From positions 1 to 36,463 of the forward strand of contig JAPZUE010000129.1 of assembly GCA_027533385.1 (NCBI GenBank): DNA of 36,463 bases. The letters are read 5' to 3'. A program made the translations under genes and the position numbers. Each line of letters begins with the position of its first letter. Positions within the stretch are counted from its first letter, which is position 1. Source of the DNA: Rhizobium sp. GTDB lineage: Bacteria; Pseudomonadota; Alphaproteobacteria; Rhizobiales; Rhizobiaceae. Shown one piece after another: positions 7,744-15,635 of this stretch. The notes below the pieces were generated by a model. It saw only the letters and a list, made by a program, of their open reading frames with translations, was not told the origin of the DNA and searched no databases.

Positions 7744-9630
7744 CGTAGACGCTGCGATCTGCAGCGCCGTCTCTGCGCTGGGTGCGGTCTCGACCATGGC
7801 GACCTCAACGGCATCCGCTGCCAGCGCGAGGTCGGTGGACTGAAGCACCTCCAGAAGCAGGCTCGGGATCAATGGCAGAACGCTGTGGACCGAGGCACGC
7901 AACAGACTGAAGGTCAGGCCGAGCTCATGGACCTGTTTACCCGACACGACTTCGGAGAGCGTGATCTTGCCGACGATCGGCGTGTGGATGGCCTGCTCGC
8001 TGCGCAGCGTCGACCCAACCAGACGCAGCAGGCGATCCTGCTGCGCCGTGCTCGGACTTTCCGTCAGTCTGATCGTGATCTTTGCCGTGGCGAGGCTGCG
8101 GCTGCGGCTGGCAACGATTTCAATCTGTCCATAGGGAATGGTATGCAGCCGGCCATCGGCGCCGCGCAGCCGCAGACTTCGGATCTGAATACGCTCGATT
8201 CTGCCCGGCTTACCGTCGATTTCAACGTCTTCACCGAGACGGAAGGCATCGTCCAGCATCCAGAAGACACCGGAAATGACGTCCTTGACCAATGCCTGCG
8301 ACCCCAGGCTGACGGCAAGGCCGAGGATACCGGCACCGGCCATCAGCGGCGTCGTGTCAATACCAAGCGCCGAGAGTGCGACAAGCGAAAAGACGCCGCC
8401 GATCAGGGCGAGAAGCGAAAACCGGATGATTGGCAGGACGGTCGAGACACGCGCCTGCCGCAGTTCCTGGTCTTCCAGCGAGCCGAGCGCCTCATGCGGC
8501 ATGATGCGGGCCTCGATCACCGCATGAATGAGGGCGGCAAGCCCCGCAGCGCAGACAAGAAGCACCAGAGCGAAGTTGAGGCGGCGCGAATAATTCGGCC
8601 ATTGGGCCGGATCGATCAGCGAGAGACTGCCGACCAACCAGTAACCGGCGACGACCCTGAGGATGACCGCGATCACCAGGGCTCCGACGAGCACCCGGAT
8701 CACGAAAAGCAATCGCATCACCGCCGGCCGGCGGGACAGGCTGATGCTGAGCGCGATCGACCGGTCGAAGGCGAGCGCAATCAGGACCCCGACAACCAGC
8801 CCCTTCATGCCCTGAAACAGGGCCATGTTCTGCATCACCCAGCCCCCGATCCACAGGAGAACGGCGAGGATCGCGACCCAGCCAAGGCCAAGATGCAGAA
8901 GGGGCCGCAGCCCATCAAGGCGCAAACGCTGAAGAAGACGCAGCACGAGGGCCAGAAGTGCAATTGCCGCAAATGCTGCCAGCAGGGTCAGTGACGGCAC
9001 CGGCATTCCGGCCTGTCCGGCGGTTTCCAGCGCTGCCGCCTGAAACTGGGCAAAGGCAAGAAGCACGGCACCCCAGCGAAAGGCGCGGCGTGCCCCCTGC
9101 TCGTTCAGCGCGACGAGCCGAAGGTGGGGAATGCCGGGACGCAGGACCAGATCGAGGAAGGTGACGGAGGCGAGCCAGACGACGACCGCAAACACGATGT
9201 CCCGCACCAGGCCGGTCTGATCGGCCATGTCTTTGAGCAGGTGAACCAGAAAGATGCGCGCCACGAGAGCGCTCACAAGAAGCGGCAGCAGGCTCCAGGC
9301 TGTCAGCCGCAGCATGGCGATAACCGGAAGGCGCGCAGAGGCCGCCGCCAGCCGCCGCGATCGGCTGAGAAACGACGTGACGCCGAAGAGGCCAATCAGG
9401 AACAGGCTTGCCGCGATTGATGCAAGGAGCGCCTCGTTGATCTGCGGAAACGCTGCTCCGGCGGCAGCTAGATCAGAGACCAGCCTGGGGGCAGACAGAA
9501 GACTTTCGACAAGCTGCGTCTCGAACTGATCGATGACCTGCCCTGCCCGTTCGATCAGATCAGGGTCAGCGTCCGTCAGCGGAACCGGGACCGGCGCAGA
9601 GGTTGTTGCCTGCGCGATTGGACCAATCAT
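7738..9630 (-). CDS. MscS-family mechanosensitive channel protein
   Basis: A 630-residue multi-pass membrane protein. Many hydrophobic helices precede an MscS core. The pore-lining helix is rich in small residues, TTPLMAGAGILGLAVSLGSQ (about 426-445), followed by ALVKDVISGVFWMLDDAFRLGE and the beta domain EIDGKPGRIERI, SLRLRGADGRLHTIPYGQI. This is the signature order of MscS TM3 and its beta domain. The long N-terminal membrane region puts it with the larger YbiO/YnaI-like members. Starts at 9645 (MRGC) and 9630 (MIGP) are both possible; 9630 has CGAGG upstream. The N terminus lacks a clear signal peptide, which larger family members often have, so slight N-terminal erosion is possible. It heads the unit leading to the RND pump. 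Confidence 0.88.
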   Translation of the reverse strand: MIGPIAQATTSAPVPVPLTDADPDLIERAGQVIDQFETQLVESLLSAPRLVSDLAAAGAAFPQINEALLASIAASLFLIGLFGVTSFLSRSRRLAAASARLPVIAMLRLTAWSLLPLLVSALVARIFLVHLLKDMADQTGLVRDIVFAVVVWLASVTFLDLVLRPGIPHLRLVALNEQGARRAFRWGAVLLAFAQFQAAALETAGQAGMPVPSLTLLAAFAAIALLALVLRLLQRLRLDGLRPLLHLGLGWVAILAVLLWIGGWVMQNMALFQGMKGLVVGVLIALAFDRSIALSISLSRRPAVMRLLFVIRVLVGALVIAVILRVVAGYWLVGSLSLIDPAQWPNYSRRLNFALVLLVCAAGLAALIHAVIEARIMPHEALGSLEDQELRQARVSTVLPIIRFSLLALIGGVFSLVALSALGIDTTPLMAGAGILGLAVSLGSQALVKDVISGVFWMLDDAFRLGEDVEIDGKPGRIERIQIRSLRLRGADGRLHTIPYGQIEIVASRSRSLATAKITIRLTESPSTAQQDRLLRLVGSTLRSEQAIHTPIVGKITLSEVVSGKQVHELGLTFSLLRASVHSVLPLIPSLLLEVLQSTDLALAADAVEVAMVETAPSAETALQIAASTP

Positions 9631-9702
9631 TGTGCAGCCTCGCATCTCGCTACCGCCTCAGTCGATCCCCGTCTGTATCGGCGGACAGTCGCCGCCTCTA
9701 CC

Positions 9703-9714
9703 CCATGATCATGG
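9703..9714. promoter_or_regulatory. 12-bp palindrome CCATGATCATGG (copy 2)
   Basis: Identical to the copy at 7732-7743; the match extends to 13 bases, CCCATGATCATGG. It lies between the MscS-type gene (about 78 bases before its start) and the divergent secreted repeat protein (about 100 bases before its start), a position suited to control of both. The role is inferred. Confidence 0.4.
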
Positions 9715-9809
9715 CCTGTGCGGATGGAACGGTCGCGTCATACTGCTCATCGAGTTGCCGCTGCTTGGCACCGGAAAATCGATTTCAGGGATTGATGGAG
9801 AACACGATC

Positions 9810-10211
9810 ATGGCCATTCGCGCCGTCCTTGCCCGTTCCGCTCTTGCGCTCACCTTTGCATCCGGCCTGGCAGTTTCAGAGCCGATTGTCATCGCGGCGC
9901 CCGCCGCAGCCGTTGTCTATTGCAAGACGGTCGGCGTACCCAAGGGCTGCGTCGTCCGACCGCCAACAGTCGCCGTCATCTACTGCACGGCACCCGGCCT
10001 ACCCGTCGGCTGCGTGGTGCGGCCGGCAGCGCGGACTGCGGTCTATTGCACGCGTCCCGGTTTCCCCGCCGGCTGCGTGGCACGCCCTGTTGCCGGCGTT
10101 CCCGGTGTCGGAGCGCCCGGCGTTGGCGTTGCTCCGAGAGTGGCCGCGCCTGGCGTCGGTGTGGCGCCCGGCAATCGCGGTGGCCCGGTCAACCGGGTTG
10201 GTATCCGCTGA
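9810..10211 (+). CDS. Small secreted protein with three cysteine-containing repeats
   Basis: A 133-residue protein of unknown function. A signal peptide (MAIRAVLARSALALTFASGLAVS) is followed by three tandem repeats of the pattern Y-C-x3-G-x-P-x-G-C-V-x-R-P, at about residues 37-51, 58-72 and 79-93, giving six regularly spaced cysteines. The tail is a low-complexity Gly/Pro/Val stretch (GVGAPGVGVAP-like, twice). The cysteine pairs could form a disulfide in each repeat in the periplasm. The start at 9810 is chosen because GGAG lies 9 bases upstream; the frame is open further upstream but that part looks non-coding. It is divergent from the MscS-type unit and convergent with the sensor kinase gene. 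Confidence 0.75.
   Translation: MAIRAVLARSALALTFASGLAVSEPIVIAAPAAAVVYCKTVGVPKGCVVRPPTVAVIYCTAPGLPVGCVVRPAARTAVYCTRPGFPAGCVARPVAGVPGVGAPGVGVAPRVAAPGVGVAPGNRGGPVNRVGIR
9918..10088 (+). repeat. Three tandem coding repeats of about 21 codons
   Basis: Each unit encodes YCx3GxPxGCVxRP plus a linker of about six residues. Protein similarity is high while codons differ between units, so this is selection on the protein rather than a recent DNA duplication. Confidence 0.7.
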
Positions 10212-10265
10212 CGGGATCATCCCAGCCGCCAGCCATTCGGATGAGCCGGGTGAAGTCACGAGCCA

Positions 10266-12197
10266 TCAGATCTTTGCCGACCGGCCGTGACTTTCGCTCG
10301 TCTGTGCGGGAAATTCTGCCGGCAGGGTCAACGCGATCCGCGTGCCTGTTGGCCCCGTCTGCGTCACGATATGGATGTCGCACATCACCGCCCGCCGGCG
10401 AATGTTGAACAGTCCGCGGCCGGCACCCGAGCGCAAGGCGCCGGTCGGACCCGCATCATCCTGCCCATATCCATGGCCGTCATCCTGAATGGTGATCTGC
10501 CCCGTCGGCCGGCCAGACGCGTCATTGACCGTCTCGATCGTCACCGCCACGCGCTTGCCGCCCGAATGCTTCACGGCATTGGTGACCACTTCATCCATCA
10601 GGCGGATCAGCTGGATGACGTGCCAGGAGCGCAGGTTCTGAAAAATCGGAAGGCCCGAGTGGCCGCGAATGGTCCAGTCCAGATGCATCTGGTGCGCGCG
10701 CAATTGCGTATCGATCCGCTCGCGCCAGGAGGCAAGCGCCAGCATCAGATCGCCGTCGATCTCCTCCATTGCATCGATGACGAGCCGAAGATCCTTGAGC
10801 GCCGCGCGCGCAGCCTCGCCGATCGCCTCGCCCGAGGGCTTGGGCTGTTCGGAAAGGGCGACGATACTGACGAGCTGGCCGCCAAGCCCGTCATGCAGGT
10901 CCCGCATCAAACGCGTGCGCTCAGCAAGCAGGGCTTCCGAGCGCGCCCTTTCCTCCTCGCGGGCAAAATTGGCACGCAGTTTGTCCTCTGCTTCCGAGAC
11001 CTTCTGCACCAGCACGGCAGCAAAGCCGTCAGCCTCTTTGAGCGCCTGTACGAAGCGCCAGATCAACCAGACCCCAAGCGCGATCAGAACCAGCGAGTAG
11101 GACGTGCGTCCGACAAAGACCCTCTCCCCGCCGATGACATTATTGAGCGTCAGAACGTCAAGCGCCCAGCAACTCAGGACAACGGTAAAGATCGTTGCCA
11201 GATAGACGGCATGCCGTCTCGCCTCCCAAACGGCCGCCAGGAGAACGATCCACACGGTCGCAAGCAGTATGCCGATGGAGGGCGGACCGAGGAACAAGTA
11301 TACGACGCGGAGGTGGTCTGGAGAAAACAGACCGGCGGTCGCGACGATCAAGAGCCCCGGCAGGAAGGCCAGCGCATGCCAGCGCCGGATCCGTCTCCCC
11401 GTGAGGAGCAGCATGTAGTGTAGCATAAGTGCGCCTTCGAGCGGCCCCATTGCGCCCAGAAGACCGGCAACCAGTGGCGAGTGCGGCAGCCCGGCAAAAT
11501 GCTGCACGACCCCCAGCATGGTCGCCAGGGCCAGATAGCCGTAAATCCGATCATGACGGCGGCTCAGCCAGATGATGCCCAGTAATGTGCCGAACGTGAC
11601 CTGCCAAGTCGCCAGAACCATCGGCAGGGTGCTGAACAACAGATGTCGCGAATCATAAGCGGCCCGCATATCGGCGTCGGGCCCGATATAGAGACTGTCC
11701 AGATATCCCTGCAAAGGACCCCAGACGTGCAGCTTGATTGTTACCTCATTGCTTCCGGGCTTCAGCAGGCTTTCTGCGATCGGCGCCAGGACAGGCGTGT
11801 TTCGATCAGGCCTTCGCTTAGACGGATCGCGCTCGGTGTTTTCGATCGTGCTACCATTGATCGCAATTTCGATGGTGGTGGTGAAGCGTGGCACGAACAC
11901 CGCCCATGGCGTTGGCGAATTGCCTGGCTGCCATTGGAATTCACCACGATAGGTTGTGGTCGTCGGGGTGAGGCCCGCAGTCGGTCGATAATCCGGCAGT
12001 ACCACAGGCTGCCATTCGCCCGTTGCCTCCTGACGCCACAACTGCTCTGCTCGATTGGCCTCCGGTGGACGTGGAAGCGGGATTTGACGGATCTCGATGC
12101 AGATGAGGACGATGGCCAGTTGCAGCAGCAAGAAGCCGATGGCCAGCACCACGCGGCGCCGCTGAGCGGAGCCTGAAAGGGACCAAGAAAGCCTCAC
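10266..12197 (-). CDS. Membrane sensor histidine kinase (HisKA_3, NarL-type partner)
   Basis: A 643-residue kinase with a GTG start that overlaps the stop of the response regulator gene (GTGA), so translation is coupled. The first membrane helix is at 15-35. A periplasmic domain at about 40-185 (FVPRFTTTIEIAINGSTI, LHVWGP) resembles the jelly-roll sensor of 7TMR-DISM proteins. About seven membrane helices follow (190-380), then a coiled linker. The phospho-acceptor is His435 in RLMRDLHDGLGGQL, typical of HisKA_3 dimerisation domains. The ATP-binding domain has an N box (DEVVTNAVKHSGG), G1 (DDGHGYG) and G2 (GAGRGLFNIRRRA). The jelly-roll sensor suggests a carbohydrate-like or envelope ligand, which is inference. 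Confidence 0.9.
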   Translation of the reverse strand: MRLSWSLSGSAQRRRVVLAIGFLLLQLAIVLICIEIRQIPLPRPPEANRAEQLWRQEATGEWQPVVLPDYRPTAGLTPTTTTYRGEFQWQPGNSPTPWAVFVPRFTTTIEIAINGSTIENTERDPSKRRPDRNTPVLAPIAESLLKPGSNEVTIKLHVWGPLQGYLDSLYIGPDADMRAAYDSRHLLFSTLPMVLATWQVTFGTLLGIIWLSRRHDRIYGYLALATMLGVVQHFAGLPHSPLVAGLLGAMGPLEGALMLHYMLLLTGRRIRRWHALAFLPGLLIVATAGLFSPDHLRVVYLFLGPPSIGILLATVWIVLLAAVWEARRHAVYLATIFTVVLSCWALDVLTLNNVIGGERVFVGRTSYSLVLIALGVWLIWRFVQALKEADGFAAVLVQKVSEAEDKLRANFAREEERARSEALLAERTRLMRDLHDGLGGQLVSIVALSEQPKPSGEAIGEAARAALKDLRLVIDAMEEIDGDLMLALASWRERIDTQLRAHQMHLDWTIRGHSGLPIFQNLRSWHVIQLIRLMDEVVTNAVKHSGGKRVAVTIETVNDASGRPTGQITIQDDGHGYGQDDAGPTGALRSGAGRGLFNIRRRAVMCDIHIVTQTGPTGTRIALTLPAEFPAQTSESHGRSAKI

Positions 12198-12907
12198 AGT
12201 CGGATCAACCCCTGCTGCAGAGCCTCATAGACCGCCTCGCCACGGGTATTCACCTCCAGCTTGCGATAGATGTTCTTTATATAGCCCGGCACCGTCTGGC
12301 GTGAGATCCCCAGATGATCGGCAATATCGCCGTAGCTGAAGCCCTTTGCGATCCCCCAGAGAATATCGATCTCGCGGGCGGTCAGCTTGGCGGTGTTGAG
12401 ATCCGAGCGCGGTGCTCCGCTCTCGCGTGACTGTGTGCGGCGGACAATGAAACGAGCAATGGAGGCGGAAATCGGCGAATGCCCCTTCACGAGATCGCGC
12501 ACCGTATCGGCGATATCCACCGGGAAAGCATCTTTCAGGATGTAGCCATTGGCCCCAAGCAGAATGGCCGAGATCACACTGGTCTCGTCACCGAGGATTG
12601 AGATCACCATGATCTCGGTCTTCTCGGATTTGTGACGCATGCGGCGGATCAGGTCCATGCCGCTGCCATCAGGCAACTGAATGTCAGTCAGCAGCACATC
12701 GGGACAGCCCTGCACCAGACAGGTGCATGCCTCATGGTAGCTGGCGGCCTGCTTGACGTCGAAATCCGCCCTGTCAGACAGCGCAGCGACGATCCGCTGA
12801 CGCGTCGGCGCGTCATCCTCGACGATCAGTACGGAGATCGGCTCTGGTGCCAGTATATCTGCTGCTGCCAATGCCTGCTCCCAACCGCTATGCCCACCGG
12901 TTACCAT
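12194..12907 (-). CDS. NarL/FixJ-family response regulator
   Basis: A 237-residue DNA-binding regulator paired with the adjoining kinase. The receiver domain (about 24-140) has the acidic pocket E30-D31-D32, the phospho-acceptor Asp75 in VLLTDIQLPDG, and the conserved Lys125 in YILKDAF. The output domain (about 174-235) is a LuxR-type helix-turn-helix: LTAREIDILWGIAKGFSYGD, then IADHLGISRQTVPGYIKNIY. The recognition helix has TVPGYIKN where many relatives have TVKTHIKN. The N terminus has about 20 residues before the receiver, and the ribosome-binding site of the ATG is weak, so a later start is possible. The targets are unknown; candidates nearby are the secreted repeat protein and the MscS-RND unit. 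Confidence 0.9.
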   Translation of the reverse strand: MVTGGHSGWEQALAAADILAPEPISVLIVEDDAPTRQRIVAALSDRADFDVKQAASYHEACTCLVQGCPDVLLTDIQLPDGSGMDLIRRMRHKSEKTEIMVISILGDETSVISAILLGANGYILKDAFPVDIADTVRDLVKGHSPISASIARFIVRRTQSRESGAPRSDLNTAKLTAREIDILWGIAKGFSYGDIADHLGISRQTVPGYIKNIYRKLEVNTRGEAVYEALQQGLIRL

Positions 12908-13433
12908 CTCGCAAACAGCGCCGTGCGGCTAGCCAAGAACATGGGGGCACAAACCGAAATCGACTTCTGTAGGCCTGTCGCAATCATTCTACATTCGCAG
13001 GATTTTGACCAAGGTCGCAGCGAGAACCAGCCCTGTTTAATGACTGTGATCAGGGACCGGGTTGAGACGCGGATGGCAAAATCAGATTTGCGAGACGCAT
13101 GCAAAGGCAAAACGTCTTCCAAGATATCTCATTGTGCCTGAAAGCAGCATGCCTGAAAGCCAACAGGTTTACGAAAAATCGCCAAGACAGGAATTGCGAT
13201 GACGCGGAGCAGAGCAGAGTTCCTGAGAGCCAGTGAGGCGCCATAGATGGATAGGCATAGAAAAAAAGCGCCAAGCCGAGATGGAGGGAGAGAGCTGGCT
13301 TTCATTCGAACCCCGCCTTGCACGCCAGCTGCTGACGCAAAGGGGAAAAAGCCCGAAAGCAGCCATGCGGCGACTTGAACTTTGAGATCTCAACCCCCAT
13401 GCGAATACTGCGACCAGCATGGAGGAGAGCATC
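12908..13433. other. Long divergent intergenic region upstream of csp
   Basis: About 525 bases between the regulator gene and the cold shock gene, with no credible gene. It contains an 11-base direct repeat at 13135-13160, and it probably holds the regulator promoter and the promoter and 5' leader of the cold shock gene. Cold shock genes often have long structured leaders; no specific thermosensor structure was established here. Confidence 0.45.
13135..13160. repeat. Direct repeat TGCCTGAAAGC x2
   Basis: TGCCTGAAAGC occurs at 13135-13145 and 13150-13160, a 15-base period. It could be a pair of regulator half-sites in the region between the response regulator and the cold shock gene, or a simple duplication. 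Confidence 0.4.
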
Positions 13434-13640
13434 ATGGCAACCGGTACGGTCAAATTCTTTGCCCAGGACAAGGGATTCGGTTTCATAACCCCTGAAAATG
13501 GCGGCCCTGATGTGTTCGTGCATATCTCCGGGGTCAACTCCAACAGCCACCTGCAGGACGGCCAGAAGGTCAGTTTCGACCTTGGCCAGGATCGCAAGAC
13601 CGGCAAGTCGAAGGCCGAAAACGTCACCGTCCTGCGTTAA
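13434..13640 (+). CDS. Cold shock protein (CspA family)
   Basis: A 68-residue single cold-shock domain that binds single-stranded RNA or DNA. The RNP1-like motif is KGFGFI and the RNP2-like motif is VFVHI, with the usual N terminus MATGTVKFF and the ending GKSKAENVTVL. The ATG at 13434 is chosen: GGAGGAG lies 7 bases upstream and the protein then aligns with the family start; the longer frame adds only MEESI. FAQDKGFGF, where many rhizobial homologues read FNxxKGFGF, marks it as a divergent paralogue. It is monocistronic. Confidence 0.93.
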   Translation: MATGTVKFFAQDKGFGFITPENGGPDVFVHISGVNSNSHLQDGQKVSFDLGQDRKTGKSKAENVTVLR

Positions 13641-13964
13641 GCCAAGGGTCCCTGGCCTCGACAGAAGCAAGCCACACGCGATCGACAACCTCGAAGATTT
13701 CCAGTGGTCACGGGAGCACCTGAAGTATTCCAGGCTTTTGTTTTTCCGCATTGTCCGACGCCGAAGCGGTCATGCTTCGGCTGGAAATGCTCCAAGTTTC
13801 GCCAGTCCTCCTCCGATTCGAGGCCTTGATCGGACAGAGCACGTTGCGAGGGCCTCGCACCACCAGAGGTCCGGCTTTCATGCAAGCTTCCATTTGCCCA
13901 CCCCGGCATGAAGTCGGCTGGCTCTACTGCGCATGACAGGTTGAAAACAGAAAGCCCTCATCGA
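13641..13964. other. Intergenic region after csp
   Basis: About 320 bases between two convergent genes. The only structure seen is a perfect 7-bp hairpin, CCGAAGC/GCTTCGG with a 6-base loop, at 13761-13780; it has no T run. Small open frames look random. Confidence 0.4.
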
Positions 13965-15143
13965 TCACGCAAGAGATACTAGAAGGCAATTCGCGGTCAG
14001 GGACTGAGCTTCGAGGCCTGACGCGCATTCCACCCGATCGCGTCCGTTGCGCTTTGCATGATAAAGCGCCTGATCGGCGCGCCTGATGGCGGGCAGAAGG
14101 TCACGTTGAAGATCGCTCATGCCGCTTACCCCGAAGCTTGCGGTGAATGACGCCCGATGCAGCCTGGTCACAGAGGCATCCTTCAGGCTCTGGCGCATCA
14201 TCTCTGCCCAATTTACCGCCTGCGCCTCCGAGGCTTGCCTGAGAAGGATGACAAACTCCTCTCCGCCGAAACGCGCCACCACCATGTTTTGCTCTGCCCT
14301 GTCCTGCAGCCTTGCCGCCATATCGACAATCACCTGATCACCGGCATCATGACCGAGACTGTCATTGATCGCCTTGAAATGATCGATATCAACAATAACG
14401 ATCGAACCTGACGTCCTGCCGGATTTTGCCAATTCACCAATGGCAGCCTCGAAGCCGCGTCTGTTCAAGAGACCTGTCATCGGATCACGGGCCGCAGCCT
14501 GCCTGTGTCTGTCGACTGCACGCAGGGCAAGTGCCGATATCGCGGAGAAGGGAAACAGCAGGCAGATCGTCAAAGTCGTGACATGGACCGAAAGATTATA
14601 GGCCGATTCAACAAAGTCACTCATCTCCTCACTGGTCGGATAGACAAAGGTGAAGACGATACCGCGGACCAGACTGTCAACTGTCGCCAGGGCGCTGGCA
14701 ACAACCAGAACGCGGTCAGCAGAATTCCTGCTCCGGCCAAGGATCATGAACACGGCAATCGCAAACAGGCTGGCAAAGACCATCTCAATATTGAACAGGA
14801 CAAGCTTGAGATTGGGGTCGACGAAAACGTAATAGACATGCGGGACCAGGAAAAACGCTGCCAGACCGCGTCTCAGCGCCGTGAGGCGATCAGAACCGAA
14901 ATGGATCATCAGGGCGCTGCCATAGCAATAGGCAGCCCCAATGAACAGGATACCGGAGGCCAACTGATCGAATTGTGGTTCCACGGGGAAGGTTGAAAGG
15001 CCGAAGCCTATACCGGTCTGGACAAAGCCTGCCGACCACTGCCAAGACGATGCCAAACCAAGACGCCAGAGAAGCAGGAAAAACAGCGCGAGGCCGATGA
15101 AGACCATTGTTGGCAGATACAAAAGCAGACCCTGGTCATCCAT
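13965..15143 (-). CDS. Membrane-bound diguanylate cyclase (GGDEF domain)
   Basis: A 392-residue protein predicted to make cyclic di-GMP from two GTP. About six membrane helices occupy residues 5-210 and form an uncharacterised sensor. The GGDEF domain follows: RDPMTGLLNRRGFEAAI, VDIDHFKAINDSLGHDAGDQ, and the active site ARFGGEEF with GGEEF at 293-297, an active variant. The inhibitory I-site would need Arg at 284 and Asp at 287 (RxxD five residues before GGEEF), but these are Glu and Met. The enzyme is therefore likely free of the usual product inhibition. There is no EAL domain. It stands alone between the cold shock gene and the HipBA locus. Confidence 0.92.
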   Translation of the reverse strand: MDDQGLLLYLPTMVFIGLALFFLLLWRLGLASSWQWSAGFVQTGIGFGLSTFPVEPQFDQLASGILFIGAAYCYGSALMIHFGSDRLTALRRGLAAFFLVPHVYYVFVDPNLKLVLFNIEMVFASLFAIAVFMILGRSRNSADRVLVVASALATVDSLVRGIVFTFVYPTSEEMSDFVESAYNLSVHVTTLTICLLFPFSAISALALRAVDRHRQAAARDPMTGLLNRRGFEAAIGELAKSGRTSGSIVIVDIDHFKAINDSLGHDAGDQVIVDMAARLQDRAEQNMVVARFGGEEFVILLRQASEAQAVNWAEMMRQSLKDASVTRLHRASFTASFGVSGMSDLQRDLLPAIRRADQALYHAKRNGRDRVECASGLEAQSLTANCLLVSLA

Positions 15144-15635
15144 CCGGAAAACTCTTTAAACGCAGCAAGTTCATGAGCAACACGAGCTGTTGGCACTGAC
15201 GGCCAAGACGAGCTGTCTCCCAGGTTGTAGCGAACATCAGCAATCGTTAAGGATCTGTGTTGCCGGGCAGAGTTTGTGTGCCACTTCAGAAAAGACGTGA
15301 TCGGCCACAAGCGCAAAAACAAGACGCTGTTGGCTCATCGGCACAATGCCTCTCCGTCAGGTCCATGTGGAACTCGTGGCTTCTTCACCAACAGGTGTGC
15401 GGGCGTTGATGGCATTGCTCTTTGCAACACATGGTGTGGGTCTGGTACATGAGATGGACGGCTTTCATAAGCTCCATCCAGAGTTATACTGTTTTTCAAA
15501 AACAGTATAACGCTCGTCGAGGCTATATCGCAGTAAGCGACGCGAATTCTGGCGCCTTGAAGGGTTTCGAACCAGCAACCCGATCGGTACTGGTGGGCCA
15601 CGAAACTGCTAACGAGTTACGCAAATCACCAAATG
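15144..15635. other. Gene-free region between the GGDEF and hipA genes
   Basis: About 490 bases without a credible gene. It carries the 29-bp palindrome at 15483-15511 and, at about 15541-15610, a segment that resembles an eroded tRNA-like 3' end on the minus strand (TGGTTCGAAACCC then TTCAAGGCG). A related segment lies at about 26755-26800. Confidence 0.4.
15483..15511. promoter_or_regulatory. Perfect 29-bp palindrome
   Basis: Two perfect 14-base arms, GTTATACTGTTTTT and AAAAACAGTATAAC, flank a central C at 15497. The half-site ACAGTATAAC and the CTG...CAG core resemble gammaproteobacterial LexA boxes, but the CTG-CAG spacing is 11 bases instead of 10, and alphaproteobacterial LexA uses a different site. 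It is AT-rich with no T run, so an operator is more likely than a terminator. Confidence 0.45.

Noticed and set aside
9603..9809. Upstream extension of the secreted repeat protein
   Set aside because: Composition is not coding-like and the signal peptide begins at the ATG at 9810 with a proper ribosome-binding site.
12901..13122. Small minus-strand frame before the response regulator gene
   Set aside because: No start signal or family; the region is better explained as promoter DNA.
13761..13780. Rho-independent terminator of csp
   Set aside because: A 7-bp hairpin is present but no T run follows and it is 120 bases after the stop.
15483..15511. True LexA (SOS) box
   Set aside because: The CTG-CAG spacing is one base too long and rhizobial LexA recognises a different sequence.
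15541..15635. tRNA gene on the minus strand
   Set aside because: A GGTTCGAAACCC-like T arm is present, but the T stem does not pair and no acceptor or anticodon stem could be built.
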